A stretch of DNA of 35,631 nt from Micromonospora sicca (GCF_003172935.1 NZ_QGKS01000312.1:1-35631), one strand, 5' to 3'; shown: positions 1-8,019, counted from the stretch's first letter. Program-made: numbers and translations. The notes: generated by a model from the letters alone, not told the origin.

Positions 1-58
1 ATTCTCCCCCGCCCCTGCGACAGTCCGCCGCGCGCCGTCGCCCGAGTGCCCTCTTGCA

Positions 59-100
59 CGGAAAGAGTGGCCATCCCGGGCGGAACGGCCACTCTTTCCG
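59..100. terminator. Perfect 14-bp hairpin, operon terminator
   Basis: The arms at 59-72 and 87-100 (left arm CGGAAAGAGTGGCC) are perfectly complementary around a 14-nt loop. The hairpin lies 28 bases past the stop of the first permease gene and has no T-tract, as is common for actinomycete terminators. Its symmetry means it could stop transcription from both sides. Confidence 0.8.
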
Positions 101-127
101 GGAAACTGCGCCCCGTGACGGGTGGGG

Positions 128-1084
128 TTACTTGCCTACGCCGGCGGTGAGGCCGGACTGGACCTGGCGCTGGAAGACGATGTACACGATGAGCACCGGG
201 AGCATCGCCATGGTGACGCCGGCGAAGAGGCCCGACCAGTCGGACTTGTAGCCCTGGTTGACCGAGAGCTCGATCAGGCCCTGGGAGATCACCTGGTTCT
301 TCGGCTCACCCGCCACCGACTGCATGAGCAGCGTCGGCAGGTACCACTGGTTCCACTGGCCGAGCACGTTGAAGATGCCGATGCTGATCAGGCCCGGCTT
401 GGCCATCGGCAGCATCACGCTGAAGAACAGCCGGCTGTGCGAGGCCCCGTCGACCATGGCCGCCTCGGCGATCGAGTCGGGCAGCGTCCGGAAGAACGAA
501 TGCATGAAGAAGATCGTGAACGACAGCGACCACGCCACGTAGACCAGCATCAGCATCACGTGCTTGTTCGGGCCGAGCAGCGGGAAGACCACGCCCGTGT
601 TGTAGACGCCCTTGAACAGCGGCACCGCGGCGAGGTAGATCGGCAGGGTCAGCCCGGAGAGGAACATGTAGTAGATCAACCGGTTGCCGCGGAACTCGTA
701 GCGGGCCAGCGCGTACGCGGCCATCGAGCCGAGCAGCATGGTGAGGAAGACGCTGCCGATCATCACCAGGATGGTGTTGAGGAAGAACGCCCCGAGGTGC
801 CCCTCACCCCACGCCCGGGCGAAGTTGTCCCAGTGCAGCGTGTCGGGGATCAGGGAGAGCGGATCGCGGATCACCTCCGAGTCGCTCTTGAGCGCCGACA
901 TCACCACCCACAGCAGTGGGTAGATCACCATCACGGCCCAGACCACCAGGAAGATGTGGGAGAAGCCGTTGAAGATCCGGCCGCCGATCGCGGCGGCGCG
1001 GGACGTGGTACGCGGTGCGGGATCGGGTCGGGTAGCCGGGCTCTCGTCGGGCCGGGTCAGACCACCGTGTGTCGCCGTGCTCAT
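128..1084 (-). CDS. ngcG: NgcG-like carbohydrate ABC transporter permease (MalG type)
   Basis: This 318-residue inner-membrane permease of the MalG/CUT1 family should form half of the channel of an amino-sugar importer with the NgcF-like protein encoded just upstream. A 30-40 residue hydrophilic N-terminus is followed by about six membrane segments. The cytoplasmic EAA loop (EAAMVDGASHSRLFFSVMLP), which docks the ATPase, is clear. The ATG at 1084 is preceded by GGAGG at about 7 nt, inside the short gap after the upstream gene. No ATP-binding subunit is encoded in the window. In actinomycetes such importers usually share the MsiK ATPase, which is family knowledge and not visible here. The ngcG name rests on the NgcE-like binding protein in the operon; the exact sugar is inferred. 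Confidence 0.85.
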   Translation of the reverse strand: MSTATHGGLTRPDESPATRPDPAPRTTSRAAAIGGRIFNGFSHIFLVVWAVMVIYPLLWVVMSALKSDSEVIRDPLSLIPDTLHWDNFARAWGEGHLGAFFLNTILVMIGSVFLTMLLGSMAAYALARYEFRGNRLIYYMFLSGLTLPIYLAAVPLFKGVYNTGVVFPLLGPNKHVMLMLVYVAWSLSFTIFFMHSFFRTLPDSIAEAAMVDGASHSRLFFSVMLPMAKPGLISIGIFNVLGQWNQWYLPTLLMQSVAGEPKNQVISQGLIELSVNQGYKSDWSGLFAGVTMAMLPVLIVYIVFQRQVQSGLTAGVGK

Positions 1085-1095
1085 GTCCAGCCTCC

Positions 1096-2037
1096 TCAGA
1101 ACTCGATACGGTCGCGACGGGTGATCCTCAGCTGCGCCGCGGCGAGCAGGATCGTGAAGATCGCCAGGGCGACACCCATCGCGCAGGCGTAGCCGAACTG
1201 GCCCTTCTGGAACGCGGTGAAGTTGAGCACCGACGCGAAGATCTCACTGGCGTGGTTCGGTCCGCCCTGGCTGGGCGTCATGACGAAGACCAGGGCGTAC
1301 ATGTCCAGCGCGATGAAGCCCAGGTACACCCAGGCCACCGAGATCGTGTCCCGCAGCAGCGGCAGCGTGATCCGGAAGAAGGTGTGGAAGCGGCCGGCCC
1401 CGTCGAGGAGGGCCGCCTCGTAGATGTCCTTCGGGATGGACTGCATCGCCGCCGAGAAGAGCACCATGTAGAAGCCGGCGCCGCTCCAGACCGCGATCAG
1501 CAGCAGCCACCACAGCACCGCCGGTACGCCGAGGAAGGGCTCCGGGTCGGCGGTGAAGGCGATCGGGTTCTCCGGGTCGCCCAGCCCGAGCTTGATCAGC
1601 AGGCCGTTGATCAGACCCTGTCTGTCGGTCCGGTAGATCTGCTGCCACATCACGGCGATGACCACCAGCGACAGCACCTGCGGGAAGAAGAAGATGACTT
1701 TGTAGACGGCGGAGCCGAACACCCCCCGGATGCCGGCCCTGTCCTCGCGGCCGCCCACGTTGAGCAGGAACGCGAGGAACAGGGCCAGCGCGATGGTGAA
1801 CAGCGGCACGGTGATCAGGAAGAAGACGTTGTGCCAGAAGGCCTTCCTGATCAACTCGTCCGACAGCAGCCGGACGTAGTTGTCGAGACCGACGAAGCGC
1901 TGGGAATCCGAGTACCCGCCCCAGTCGGTCAGCGAGTATCCCGCCGCCTGCGCGAACGGCCACACCACGTAGAACAGGTACAGCGCGACGGGCAGGGCCA
2001 GGAAGCCCGTGACGAAACGCGCGACTCCGTGCCGCAT
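1096..2037 (-). CDS. ngcF: NgcF-like carbohydrate ABC transporter permease (MalF type)
   Basis: This 313-residue CUT1 permease is the partner of the NgcG-like protein. It has a short N-terminus, then about six membrane segments, with the EAA loop (EAALLDGAGRFHTFFRITLP) between the later ones. I chose ATG 2037 (MRHGVARF) over an upstream in-frame start because the extra 33 residues are low-complexity Arg/Pro/Ser sequence and overlap the binding-protein gene, and because GAGTGAG lies a few bases before 2037. The protein ends RDRIEF, then TGA, then the Shine-Dalgarno of the next gene. This ngcF-ngcG junction is the uninterrupted counterpart of the transposon insertion site near 9614-10882. Confidence 0.85.
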   Translation of the reverse strand: MRHGVARFVTGFLALPVALYLFYVVWPFAQAAGYSLTDWGGYSDSQRFVGLDNYVRLLSDELIRKAFWHNVFFLITVPLFTIALALFLAFLLNVGGREDRAGIRGVFGSAVYKVIFFFPQVLSLVVIAVMWQQIYRTDRQGLINGLLIKLGLGDPENPIAFTADPEPFLGVPAVLWWLLLIAVWSGAGFYMVLFSAAMQSIPKDIYEAALLDGAGRFHTFFRITLPLLRDTISVAWVYLGFIALDMYALVFVMTPSQGGPNHASEIFASVLNFTAFQKGQFGYACAMGVALAIFTILLAAAQLRITRRDRIEF

Positions 2038-2059
2038 TGGACTCACTCTCTCGTTCGGG

Positions 2060-3472
2060 TCAGGCGGTGCGGGTCTGCTTCTTGATCGACGAGTCCTTGG
2101 CGACCTTGTCGGCGGCCGCCTGCATCTTGTCGACAAACTGCTGCGCGGTCAGCCGGCCCGCCATCAGCTCCTCGGACAGGTTCTGGCTCTCCTTGTCCAG
2201 GTCGGCGTAGAAGTCCTGGAACTTGATCGAGATGAGCTCGCTGCCGCCGTTCTTCATCAGGGTGTTGGCGCTGGCGAGCGCGGAGTCCTGCACGTTGTCG
2301 CCGGAGCCCTTGGTAGAGGCCAGCGACTTGGTCAGCTCGGCGAACTTGGCCGAACCCGCCTTCGACAGGATCGCCCGCAGGAACTCCTTCGCGGCCTCCT
2401 TGTTCGGCGCCTTGCTCGGCACGACGAAGCCCTCGCCGGACGCGGCGAACACGTCCTTCGGCGCCTTGTCGTCGGCGTTGCTCCAGTAGTCCGACAGGGT
2501 CAGCTCGAAGCCCGGCGGGATGGTGGCGGACATCTCGTTCTTGAGCCACGTGCCGACCTGGATGAACGCCGCCTTGCCGTCGAGCCAGGCCTGCTGGGAC
2601 TGGGTGTGGTCCAGCTTGCCCGGCAGCAGCAGCCGGTCCTTGACCAGCTTCTCCCACGGCTCCAGCGCCTTGAGCACGCCGTCGGCCTTCCAGGCGTTCT
2701 CCTTCAGGTTGTCGATGTCGACGACGACCTGCTTGCCGGCGGTCTTCCAGATGCTCGCCATGAGCCCCCAGCGCGGGTAGTAGCCGTGGACGGCGTCGTG
2801 CACGTACGGCGCCATGCCCTTGGCCTTGATCTTCGGGGCCAGGGCGAAGAACTCGTCCCAGGTGGTCGGCGCCTGCCAACCCTCCTTCTTGAACAGCGCC
2901 GCGTTGTACCAGTTGCCCCACACCGTGTACGCCACGTTCACGACGTAGAACTTGCCGTTCTGGGTGCCGTCGCCGACCGTGCCCGGCAGCAGCGAGTCCG
3001 CGACGGTGCCCTCGCTGTCCCAGGCGGGCGCGGTGAGCAGGTCGTCGAGCGGCTCGATGGCGCCCTCGTTGATCAGCGTGCTGCGGTCCATCATGTCGGC
3101 GCCCGAGTTCATGACCAGGTCACTCGGCTGCGTCGCCATCTTCGGCTGCTCTTCGGTCTTGATCTTCTGCGTGGAAGACATGTTGACCGTGATGTTCGGG
3201 TGCTTGGCGTTGAAGACGACCTTGTCTTCCTTGGCCCACTGGTCGCCCAGGCCGCCGTTGAAGATGACCACCTTGACGGCACTGCCGTCCTTGACACCGA
3301 ACGGGTTGTCCTTGCTCTTCGCGGCGCCGGTGTCGTCGGACTTGCTCGGCTCGCTGCCAGCGCAGGCGCTGAGCAGGCTGGCGGCCGGGGTGGCGAGCAG
3401 GCCGGCCGCGGCGGCCCGCCGCAGCAGGGTCCGGCGGCTGAGGTCACCGAGGTTCTCGGGGGTAATCGACAT
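2060..3472 (-). CDS. ngcE: NgcE-like N-acetylglucosamine/chitobiose-binding lipoprotein
   Basis: This 470-residue extracellular solute-binding protein should capture the sugar and deliver it to the two permeases. The N-terminus has twin arginines (SRRTLLRRA), an Ala/Leu-rich core and a lipobox (LLSAC), so it is probably a Tat-exported, lipid-anchored protein. The rest fits a family 1 binding protein, with Trp-rich stretches typical of sugar clefts. Length and N-terminal pattern fit the NgcE family (N-acetylglucosamine/diacetylchitobiose binding), which I recognise by pattern. The start at 3472 has AAGGAG about 8 nt upstream. It is followed by the permeases and preceded by SIS and RpiR genes, which supports an amino-sugar substrate. 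A paralogue lies at 11844-13259. Confidence 0.85.
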   Translation of the reverse strand: MSITPENLGDLSRRTLLRRAAAAGLLATPAASLLSACAGSEPSKSDDTGAAKSKDNPFGVKDGSAVKVVIFNGGLGDQWAKEDKVVFNAKHPNITVNMSSTQKIKTEEQPKMATQPSDLVMNSGADMMDRSTLINEGAIEPLDDLLTAPAWDSEGTVADSLLPGTVGDGTQNGKFYVVNVAYTVWGNWYNAALFKKEGWQAPTTWDEFFALAPKIKAKGMAPYVHDAVHGYYPRWGLMASIWKTAGKQVVVDIDNLKENAWKADGVLKALEPWEKLVKDRLLLPGKLDHTQSQQAWLDGKAAFIQVGTWLKNEMSATIPPGFELTLSDYWSNADDKAPKDVFAASGEGFVVPSKAPNKEAAKEFLRAILSKAGSAKFAELTKSLASTKGSGDNVQDSALASANTLMKNGGSELISIKFQDFYADLDKESQNLSEELMAGRLTAQQFVDKMQAAADKVAKDSSIKKQTRTA

Positions 3473-3498
3473 CTCTGTCTCTCCTTGTGGTGTCCGGG

Positions 3499-4248
3499 TC
3501 AGGCGGTCCGCCGGAGGCGCCCGGCGTACCGCGACTCGAGGGCGAGGTTGTGCTCGTCCCCACCGGGGACGTTGGCGGAGAGGTAGATAGGGGGTACCTC
3601 CCCGGCCTGGTGGAACCGTCGTACGACCTCGGCGGTCAGCAGCTGCGCCAGCAGCGCCGCGGTGACCGAGGAGACCGCACAGACCGCGCCGCCGCCCTCG
3701 AGCGGCAGCAGTGCGTCGCCGTACGGCGCGCCGTTGTCCAGCACGACGTCGGCGAGGTCGGCGAGCCGGTACCCGGACGGGTGCCGCGGGGCGACCCGTG
3801 CGGTGTGCTCGACCGAGGTGACCGCGATCAGCGGATGGCCGCGCTCCTTCACCAGCGTCGCCAGCTCGACGACCGAGCCGTTGATGCCGGACTGGGAGGC
3901 GACCACGAACACGTCCCGCGGGTGCGGGGCCGCGAGCGCGTAGAGCTGGTGCGCGACGGCCGGGTCGCGTTCCAACTTGGGGTCGGCGAGCACGTCGCGG
4001 GGCGCGTCGCCGTGCAGCACCAGGTCGTGCAGGGAGAGCCGGTTGGTGGGGACCAGCCCGCCGGCCCGAGCCACCAGCTCGGCGGCGAACGCCTCGGAGT
4101 GGCCGGCGCCGAATCCCTGGAGCACCCCACCGGCCCGCAGCCCGGCCGCGATCAGGTCGGCCGCCCGGTCGACCGCGTCGGCCTGGGTGTCGACCACCCG
4201 GTCGAGCACCGGGCGGACGGCGTCCGCGTACCGCTGTGCGCTGATCAT
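3499..4248 (-). CDS. SIS-domain sugar-phosphate-binding protein (UPF0309-like)
   Basis: This 249-residue cytoplasmic protein consists almost entirely of one SIS (sugar isomerase) domain. Visible SIS features are GFGAGHSEAFA near residue 45 and VVASQSGINGSVVELA near residue 118, the segments that bind the sugar phosphate. It starts at ATG 4248 and overlaps the regulator's stop by 4 nt (ATGA), so the two are probably translationally coupled. It ends 26 nt before the binding-protein gene. By context it should act on a phosphorylated amino sugar, as isomerase, etherase-like enzyme or sensor. It lacks the full length of MurQ etherases, so the reaction is unknown. Confidence 0.8.
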   Translation of the reverse strand: MISAQRYADAVRPVLDRVVDTQADAVDRAADLIAAGLRAGGVLQGFGAGHSEAFAAELVARAGGLVPTNRLSLHDLVLHGDAPRDVLADPKLERDPAVAHQLYALAAPHPRDVFVVASQSGINGSVVELATLVKERGHPLIAVTSVEHTARVAPRHPSGYRLADLADVVLDNGAPYGDALLPLEGGGAVCAVSSVTAALLAQLLTAEVVRRFHQAGEVPPIYLSANVPGGDEHNLALESRYAGRLRRTA

Positions 4249-5213
4249 GAGGCGGCCCCCTTCGCGGCCTTGTGCCCGTCGACGGCCTGGGCGGTACGCC
4301 GGAAGGCCGCGTGGGCGCGGTCGTGGGTCCGCTGCGCCACCGCGATGTAGAGCAGGTCGAGGACGACGAGCTGGGGATGCCGGGCGGAGAGCGCGTCCGG
4401 CCGGAAGGTGGTGGCCTGGCTGGCCGTGAGCAGCACGATGTCGGCCAGCTCGGCCAGCGGCGAGCGGGGGAAGCCGGTCAGCGCGATCGTGGTGGCGCCC
4501 CGGCTGCCCGCCTCGGCGAGCATCTCGATGGTCTCCCGGGTCTGCCCAGTGTGCGAGATGCCGAGCGCCACGTCGCCGGCGCCCAGCAGCGCGGCGCTGG
4601 CCAGCCCCTCGTGCACGTCGCTCCAGGCCCAGGCGGCCACCCCGATGCGGTGCAGGCTGAACTGCATCTCCTCGCCGACCAGGGCGCTGCCGCTGGCGCC
4701 GAAGATGTTCACCCGGCTCGCCCCGGCGATGGCCACGGCGGCCCGCTCCACCTCGGCCAGGTCGAGCAGCGCGGCCGTGTCGTGCATGGCCCGGGTGTCG
4801 GCGGCCATGATCTGGTCGAGCACCCGGGACAGCGGGTCGCTGGGCTGGATCTCCCGGCCGATGTCGACCGTCCAGCCCGCCGAGCGGGCCCGGCCGGTCT
4901 CCGACGCGATGCCGAGTCGCAGGTCCGCGTAGCCCTCGAAGCCCATGGCCCGGCAGAACCGGGTGATGGTCGCCGGCGAGGTGCCGCTGCGCTCGGCCAG
5001 CTCCACGATGGTGGCCCGGGCCGCCGCCTCCGGGTCGCTGAGCACGTGCTCAGCGACCCGGCGCAACGCCCCCGTCAGCTCCCCCGCCCCGGCCCGGACC
5101 CTGGCCAGCACCCCGTCCGCGGAGACGGTCAACGCACCCCGGCGGTCGACCGCGTCGGCGTCGACCACCGCGTGCAGGTGCAACGCGGGGGTGTCCACCT
5201 CGTGATCAACCAT
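4245..5213 (-). CDS. RpiR/MurR-family transcriptional regulator
   Basis: This 322-residue regulator has an N-terminal RpiR-type helix-turn-helix (about residues 45-125, including ELAERSGTSPATITRFCRAMGF) and a C-terminal SIS ligand-binding domain (about 150-290, with NIFGASGSALVGEEM and ALGISHTGQTRETIEM). Members sense a sugar phosphate and repress catabolic or transport genes. The ATG at 5213 is preceded by AAAGG. It is the first gene of the importer operon and is divergent from the sugar kinase, so autoregulation and control of both directions through the palindromes in the gap is the simplest reading. The first 45 residues are unrelated to the HTH and may be a disordered extension. Confidence 0.9.
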   Translation of the reverse strand: MVDHEVDTPALHLHAVVDADAVDRRGALTVSADGVLARVRAGAGELTGALRRVAEHVLSDPEAAARATIVELAERSGTSPATITRFCRAMGFEGYADLRLGIASETGRARSAGWTVDIGREIQPSDPLSRVLDQIMAADTRAMHDTAALLDLAEVERAAVAIAGASRVNIFGASGSALVGEEMQFSLHRIGVAAWAWSDVHEGLASAALLGAGDVALGISHTGQTRETIEMLAEAGSRGATTIALTGFPRSPLAELADIVLLTASQATTFRPDALSARHPQLVVLDLLYIAVAQRTHDRAHAAFRRTAQAVDGHKAAKGAAS

Positions 5214-5249
5214 GGGACGCCTTTCCGAAAAGACTGTTAACTGTTAGTG

Positions 5250-5263
5250 GTAAAATTTCTTAC
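5250..5263. promoter_or_regulatory. Candidate RpiR operator (GTAAAATTTCTTAC)
   Basis: This AT-rich inverted repeat (GTAA arms around an AAATTT-like core) stands out in a GC-rich gap 37 bases before the regulator's start codon. Copies of CTGTTA and ACTGTTA flank it at about 5233-5246. Its position between the divergent regulator/importer operon and the kinase gene fits an operator for the neighbouring RpiR protein. Binding is inferred. Confidence 0.5.
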
Positions 5264-5295
5264 TGAAGGCCCCTCCATGTCAAGACCGTGGGCGA

Positions 5296-5307
5296 AGTTT
5301 TCAAACT
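5296..5307. promoter_or_regulatory. Second palindrome, AGTTT-TC-AAACT
   Basis: A perfect 5-bp inverted repeat with a 2-nt centre lies 33 bases from the 5250 site, in the same divergent gap, and is followed by ACTGTTAC, a word repeated beside the first site. It may be a second regulator half or a kinase-side operator. Confidence 0.35.
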
Positions 5308-5411
5308 GTTACCTGGCGCACACCGCGCGGCGGGGCCTCGGATCTTGCCTCGGGCAGCCGGGCCGACCAGCATGAAGGCCGCCAGCCACCGACCCCAGGG
5401 AGGCCCACCGG

Positions 5412-6401
5412 ATGTCCGGCACCGTCGTGGTCGGCCTCGACGTCGGAGGTACGTCCACCCGCGCAGCCGCGCTGAGCCTCGACGGGGTACGCCTCGGCGC
5501 CGGCCGGGCCGGCGGCGGCAACCCGACCAGTCACGGCGCCGAGCGCGCCGCCCAGGAGCTGCTGGTGGCCCTGCGCGCGGCGCTCGCCGAGGTGGACCCG
5601 TCCCGGGTGCGCGCCGGCGCCATCGGGCTGGCCGGGGCAGGCCGGCTGCTCGCCGACCCCGCGGGCCGGGCGGCGTTCGACCGCGCCTGGCACGACGCCG
5701 GCCTGCGCTGCCCGTACGCGGTGCACGGCGACGCCCTCGTCGCGTACGCCTCGGGCACCGCGGTCCCGGACGGCACCGTGCTGATCGCCGGGACCGGGGC
5801 GATCGCCGCCCAGGTACACGACCTGCGCCTGGACCGCACCGCGGACGGGCACGGCTGGCTCCTCGGCGACGCCGGCTCCGGCTTCTGGCTCGGCCGCGAG
5901 GCGGTCCGCCGGCTGCTGACCGACCTGGACCGGGCCCGGCCGCCGGGCGTCCTCGCCACCCGGGTGCTCGCCGACCTGACCGGCACGGCCGAGGTGGCGG
6001 CCCGACCCCGCGCGACCGCCGAGGCGGTGGTGCAGGCGGTGACCCGCCGCCCGCCGGTGGAACTGGCCCGGCTCGCCCCGCTGATCGTCGCCGCGGCCGC
6101 CGAGGGCGAGCCGACCGGCCTCGACCTGGTCGCGCAGGCCGCCGCCCTGCTCGCCGAGAGCGTCACCCGAATCCGGCCGGCGGGCGCCAGCGACCCCGTC
6201 GTGCTCGGCGGCGGGCTGCTCACCGGCGACACCCCGCTCGCCGAGGCGGCCCGCGTCGAACTGGCCCGCCGCTGGCCGGACGCGCCGCTGTGCACGGCCG
6301 GCGACGGCGCCGCCGCGGCGGCCTGGCTCGCCGCCCGTGACCTGCCCGAGGTGACGGACCCCGCCGCGCTGCACGCGCTGCTGGTCCCGCCGCCGGCCTG
6401 A
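5412..6401 (+). CDS. N-acetylglucosamine kinase (BadF/BadG/BcrA/BcrD ATPase fold)
   Basis: This 329-residue cytoplasmic kinase of the ASKHA superfamily probably phosphorylates imported N-acetylglucosamine or a related amino sugar at the 6-hydroxyl. The phosphate-1 loop is LDVGGTSTRAAAL near residue 10. The phosphate-2 loop is LIAGTGAIAAQV near 120. The family signature GDAGSGFWLGREAV lies near 155, and the adenosine-loop VVLGGGLLTGD near 265. ATG 5412 has CAGGGAGG ending 8 nt upstream. It is transcribed divergently from the RpiR/importer operon. Together these give import, phosphorylation and sensing of one sugar. The precise substrate is inferred from the NgcE-like binding protein. Confidence 0.85.
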   Translation: MSGTVVVGLDVGGTSTRAAALSLDGVRLGAGRAGGGNPTSHGAERAAQELLVALRAALAEVDPSRVRAGAIGLAGAGRLLADPAGRAAFDRAWHDAGLRCPYAVHGDALVAYASGTAVPDGTVLIAGTGAIAAQVHDLRLDRTADGHGWLLGDAGSGFWLGREAVRRLLTDLDRARPPGVLATRVLADLTGTAEVAARPRATAEAVVQAVTRRPPVELARLAPLIVAAAAEGEPTGLDLVAQAAALLAESVTRIRPAGASDPVVLGGGLLTGDTPLAEAARVELARRWPDAPLCTAGDGAAAAAWLAARDLPEVTDPAALHALLVPPPA

Positions 6402-6427
6402 CGGGCGTCGCCCGCGACCGCCGCCGT

Positions 6428-6447
6428 GGCCCCGGTCGCCCGGGGCC
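6428..6447 (+). terminator. Hairpin after the kinase gene
   Basis: GGCCCCGG and CCGGGGCC pair perfectly around a 4-nt loop (TCGC), starting 27 bases after the kinase stop. There is no T-tract. It is the likely terminator for the kinase transcript. Confidence 0.6.
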
Positions 6448-6579
6448 CGTGTCCGGCCGCGTTGCCGCGCATCAGGCGTACGGCGCAGCGTCACCCCTGG
6501 ACGCTCCCCGTGCCCCCCGGCGGCACGCAGCGCACGCGCGGGCACCACCCGGGGATGTGCCCGGCGCACGCTATGGAGC

Positions 6580-6731
6580 TGATGTCGCAAACGATTCAGC
6601 GCAGGTTCGCGCCGGGGCAGCACCGCACCGTTCCGAGCCCGCCGATGTCGCAGGACTCGGCGCCGGACGGTGCCCTGACCCCACGGCCTGCCGGGCACCG
6701 GGCCCGCCGATGTCGCAGACGATTCAGCTCC
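6580..6731. repeat. Three spaced copies of a GATGTCGCA-core repeat
   Basis: The 414-base gap 6402-6815 has no convincing gene. It holds three copies of the core GATGTCGCA(A/G)ACGATTCAGC at 6581-6600, 6644-6660 (diverged) and 6709-6728, starting 63 and 65 bases apart. Copies 2 and 3 are both preceded by GCCCGCC. Copy 1 is preceded by CTATGGAGCT and copy 3 is followed by TCCACAGG. Put together, an ancestral unit would be bounded by inverted GGAGCTGA/TCAGCTCC ends. It is probably a dispersed intergenic repeat. Three units of this form, with no cas genes, do not make a CRISPR. Confidence 0.6.
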
Positions 6732-6815
6732 ACAGGCGACCCGCACCGGTACCGGGTGCGGCCCGAGTCGGGCCGGGTGGCGGGCGGGCCGGTCCCGGCG
6801 CCGTCCGGCCATCTG

Positions 6816-7247
6816 CTACTCGACGGCGGTCAGCGCCGCCTCGAGCCGACGCCAGACGTGGCTGCGCCAGCCGCCGTCGAGCAGGGTGAACGTCCGGCGC
6901 TGCACCGGGTCGTCCGGGTCGAAGCCGGCGTGCTCGAGGAAGAGCCGGGTGCCCCGCCCCTCGGGAGCGAGGGTCCAGGTGACCACGGTGTCCAGCCGGC
7001 CGCCTCGCCAGGCCCAGCGCAGCCGGCGCGGCGGGTCGATCTCCAACACCTCGCAGTGCACCACCCCGTCGAAGCCCTGGCCGGGCCGGGGCTGGGTGTG
7101 GAAGGTGAAGCGGTGACCCGGTAGGGGGCGGAAGTCGTTCGGCATCAGCCAGCGCGCCAACAGATCAGAATCGGTCAGCGCCCGCCAGACCTTGGCCGGT
7201 GGGTGGGCCAGGAACTGGTCCACCGCGATGGTCGCGTGATCACTCAT
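6816..7247 (-). CDS. SRPBCC/AHSA1-like domain protein
   Basis: This 143-residue protein has the START-like (AHSA1/SRPBCC) fold: an N-terminal strand, VWRALTDSDLLARWLMP near residue 20, and a C-terminal helix (GGWRSHVWRRLEAAL). The family forms a hydrophobic ligand-binding cavity; no ligand can be read from sequence. The ATG overlaps the ArsR gene's stop by 8 nt, so it is the last gene of a compact VOC-ArsR-AHSA1 operon. ArsR-AHSA1 pairs are common in actinomycetes, and the regulator usually controls the pair. Cytoplasmic, with no signal peptide. Confidence 0.85.
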   Translation of the reverse strand: MSDHATIAVDQFLAHPPAKVWRALTDSDLLARWLMPNDFRPLPGHRFTFHTQPRPGQGFDGVVHCEVLEIDPPRRLRWAWRGGRLDTVVTWTLAPEGRGTRLFLEHAGFDPDDPVQRRTFTLLDGGWRSHVWRRLEAALTAVE

Positions 7248-7560
7248 CGGGCAGCCGGTCCAGCACGTCGCGCAGGTCGGCCAGGCGGGCGCGCCAGAAC
7301 CGCTCGTACGGGCCCAGCCAGTCGGCGACCTCCCGCAACGGCTCCGGACGCAACGAGTAGAGCCGCTGCCGGCCGACCGGCTGCTCCACCACCAGCCCGG
7401 CGTCCCGGAGCACCTTCAGGTGCTCCGACAGGCTCGGGCGCCGCATGTCGAAGTGGTCGGCGAGCCGCTGCACCGGTTGCTCGCCCCGCTCCAGCAGCAG
7501 CCGGAGCAGCTCCCGCCGGGTGGGATTGGCCAGCGCGGCGAAGACGTCCCCCTCAGACAC
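7240..7560 (-). CDS. ArsR-family winged-helix repressor
   Basis: This 106-residue ArsR/SmtB-type regulator reads DVFAALANPTRRELLRLLLE, then a recognition region (LADHFDMRRPSLSEHLKVL) and a wing (AGLVVEQPVGRQRLYSL). No cysteine metal-site motif is visible, so it belongs to the non-metal-sensing branch often paired with AHSA1 genes. I start it at GTG 7560 (VSEGDVF). The longer in-frame extension only back-translates the VOC gene and is not protein-like. It overlaps the VOC gene by 8 nt and the AHSA1 gene by 8 nt. The palindrome at 7941-7958 is its likely operator. Confidence 0.88.
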   Translation of the reverse strand: MSEGDVFAALANPTRRELLRLLLERGEQPVQRLADHFDMRRPSLSEHLKVLRDAGLVVEQPVGRQRLYSLRPEPLREVADWLGPYERFWRARLADLRDVLDRLPDE

Positions 7561-7927
7561 GGGTCGACTGGAGCACGATGCCGTTGCCGTCGGGGTCGTC
7601 GAAGGTCGCGTACCGGCCCCAGGGGGCGGTCTGGATCCCGCCGTCGGCGAAGGCCACACCCCGGGCGCGCAGCGCGGCCACGTCGCCGTCGAGGTCGTCG
7701 GTCTCCAGCACGAGGCCCTTGAGCGAGCCGGGCGGCATGGTGGGGAACCAGGTGACCAGGGTCAGGGCGGTGGCTGCCCCCTTTGGCGCGACCTGCACCC
7801 AGCGGCCGCCGGGGCCCATCGGGTTGTCCCAGATCAGGTCGAAGCCGAGGACGTCGACGTAGAAGTCACGGGCCCGGTCCTGGTCGCTGACGGGCACGGA
7901 GACGAGTTGCACATGGGTCACGGTCAT
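7553..7927 (-). CDS. VOC-family (glyoxalase/bleomycin-resistance-like) protein
   Basis: This 124-residue protein has one vicinal-oxygen-chelate domain pair. It begins [19 protein letters not shown], followed by [14 protein letters not shown], and ends with the typical [14 protein letters not shown]. His near residue 5 and Glu in LETDD are plausible metal ligands. Such proteins may be enzymes, resistance proteins or binding proteins, and the substrate is unknown. ATG 7927 is preferred to an in-frame GTG three codons upstream, though neither has a strong ribosome site. First gene of the operon with ArsR and AHSA1. Confidence 0.85.
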   Translation of the reverse strand: MTVTHVQLVSVPVSDQDRARDFYVDVLGFDLIWDNPMGPGGRWVQVAPKGAATALTLVTWFPTMPPGSLKGLVLETDDLDGDVAALRARGVAFADGGIQTAPWGRYATFDDPDGNGIVLQSTRV

Positions 7928-7940
7928 GCCCGCCACAATA

Positions 7941-7958
7941 GGTAGGAGATTTCCTACC
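7941..7958. promoter_or_regulatory. Candidate ArsR operator GGTAGGA-GATT-TCCTACC
   Basis: A perfect 7-bp inverted repeat with a 4-nt spacer lies 13 bases upstream of the VOC start codon. Its size and TAGGA/TCCTA arms fit operators of ArsR-family regulators, and the only regulator in the operon is of that family. Confidence 0.65.
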
Positions 7959-7973
7959 AGTCAAGCCGGAAGA

Positions 7974-8003
7974 GGGCCGGCCGACCCGGGGGTCGACCGG
8001 CCC
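7974..8003 (-). terminator. Strong hairpin after the GHP-repeat membrane-protein gene
   Basis: Two 14-base arms (7974-7987 and 7990-8003) pair with one mismatch around a 2-nt loop, 16 bases beyond the stop at 8020. No T-tract is present. It also sits between two minus-strand units and would insulate the VOC operon. Confidence 0.65.
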
Positions 8004-8019
8004 GCTCCGAGGCCCGAGG

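Noticed and set aside
122..1192. Long plus-strand reading frame opposite the first permease genes
   Set aside because: Its product is rich in His, Arg, Glu and Asp (antisense of membrane codons) with no family pattern. The minus strand encodes clear permeases with EAA loops. Similar mirror frames opposite most genes were dropped for the same reason.
6580..6731. CRISPR array
   Set aside because: Only three diverged units, with spacer-like stretches of about 45 bases that share sequence, and no cas gene in the window.
6426..7124. Plus-strand reading frames across the 6402-6815 gap
   Set aside because: Translations are Pro/Arg/Ala-rich and run on antisense to the AHSA1 gene, with no ribosome site or family motif.
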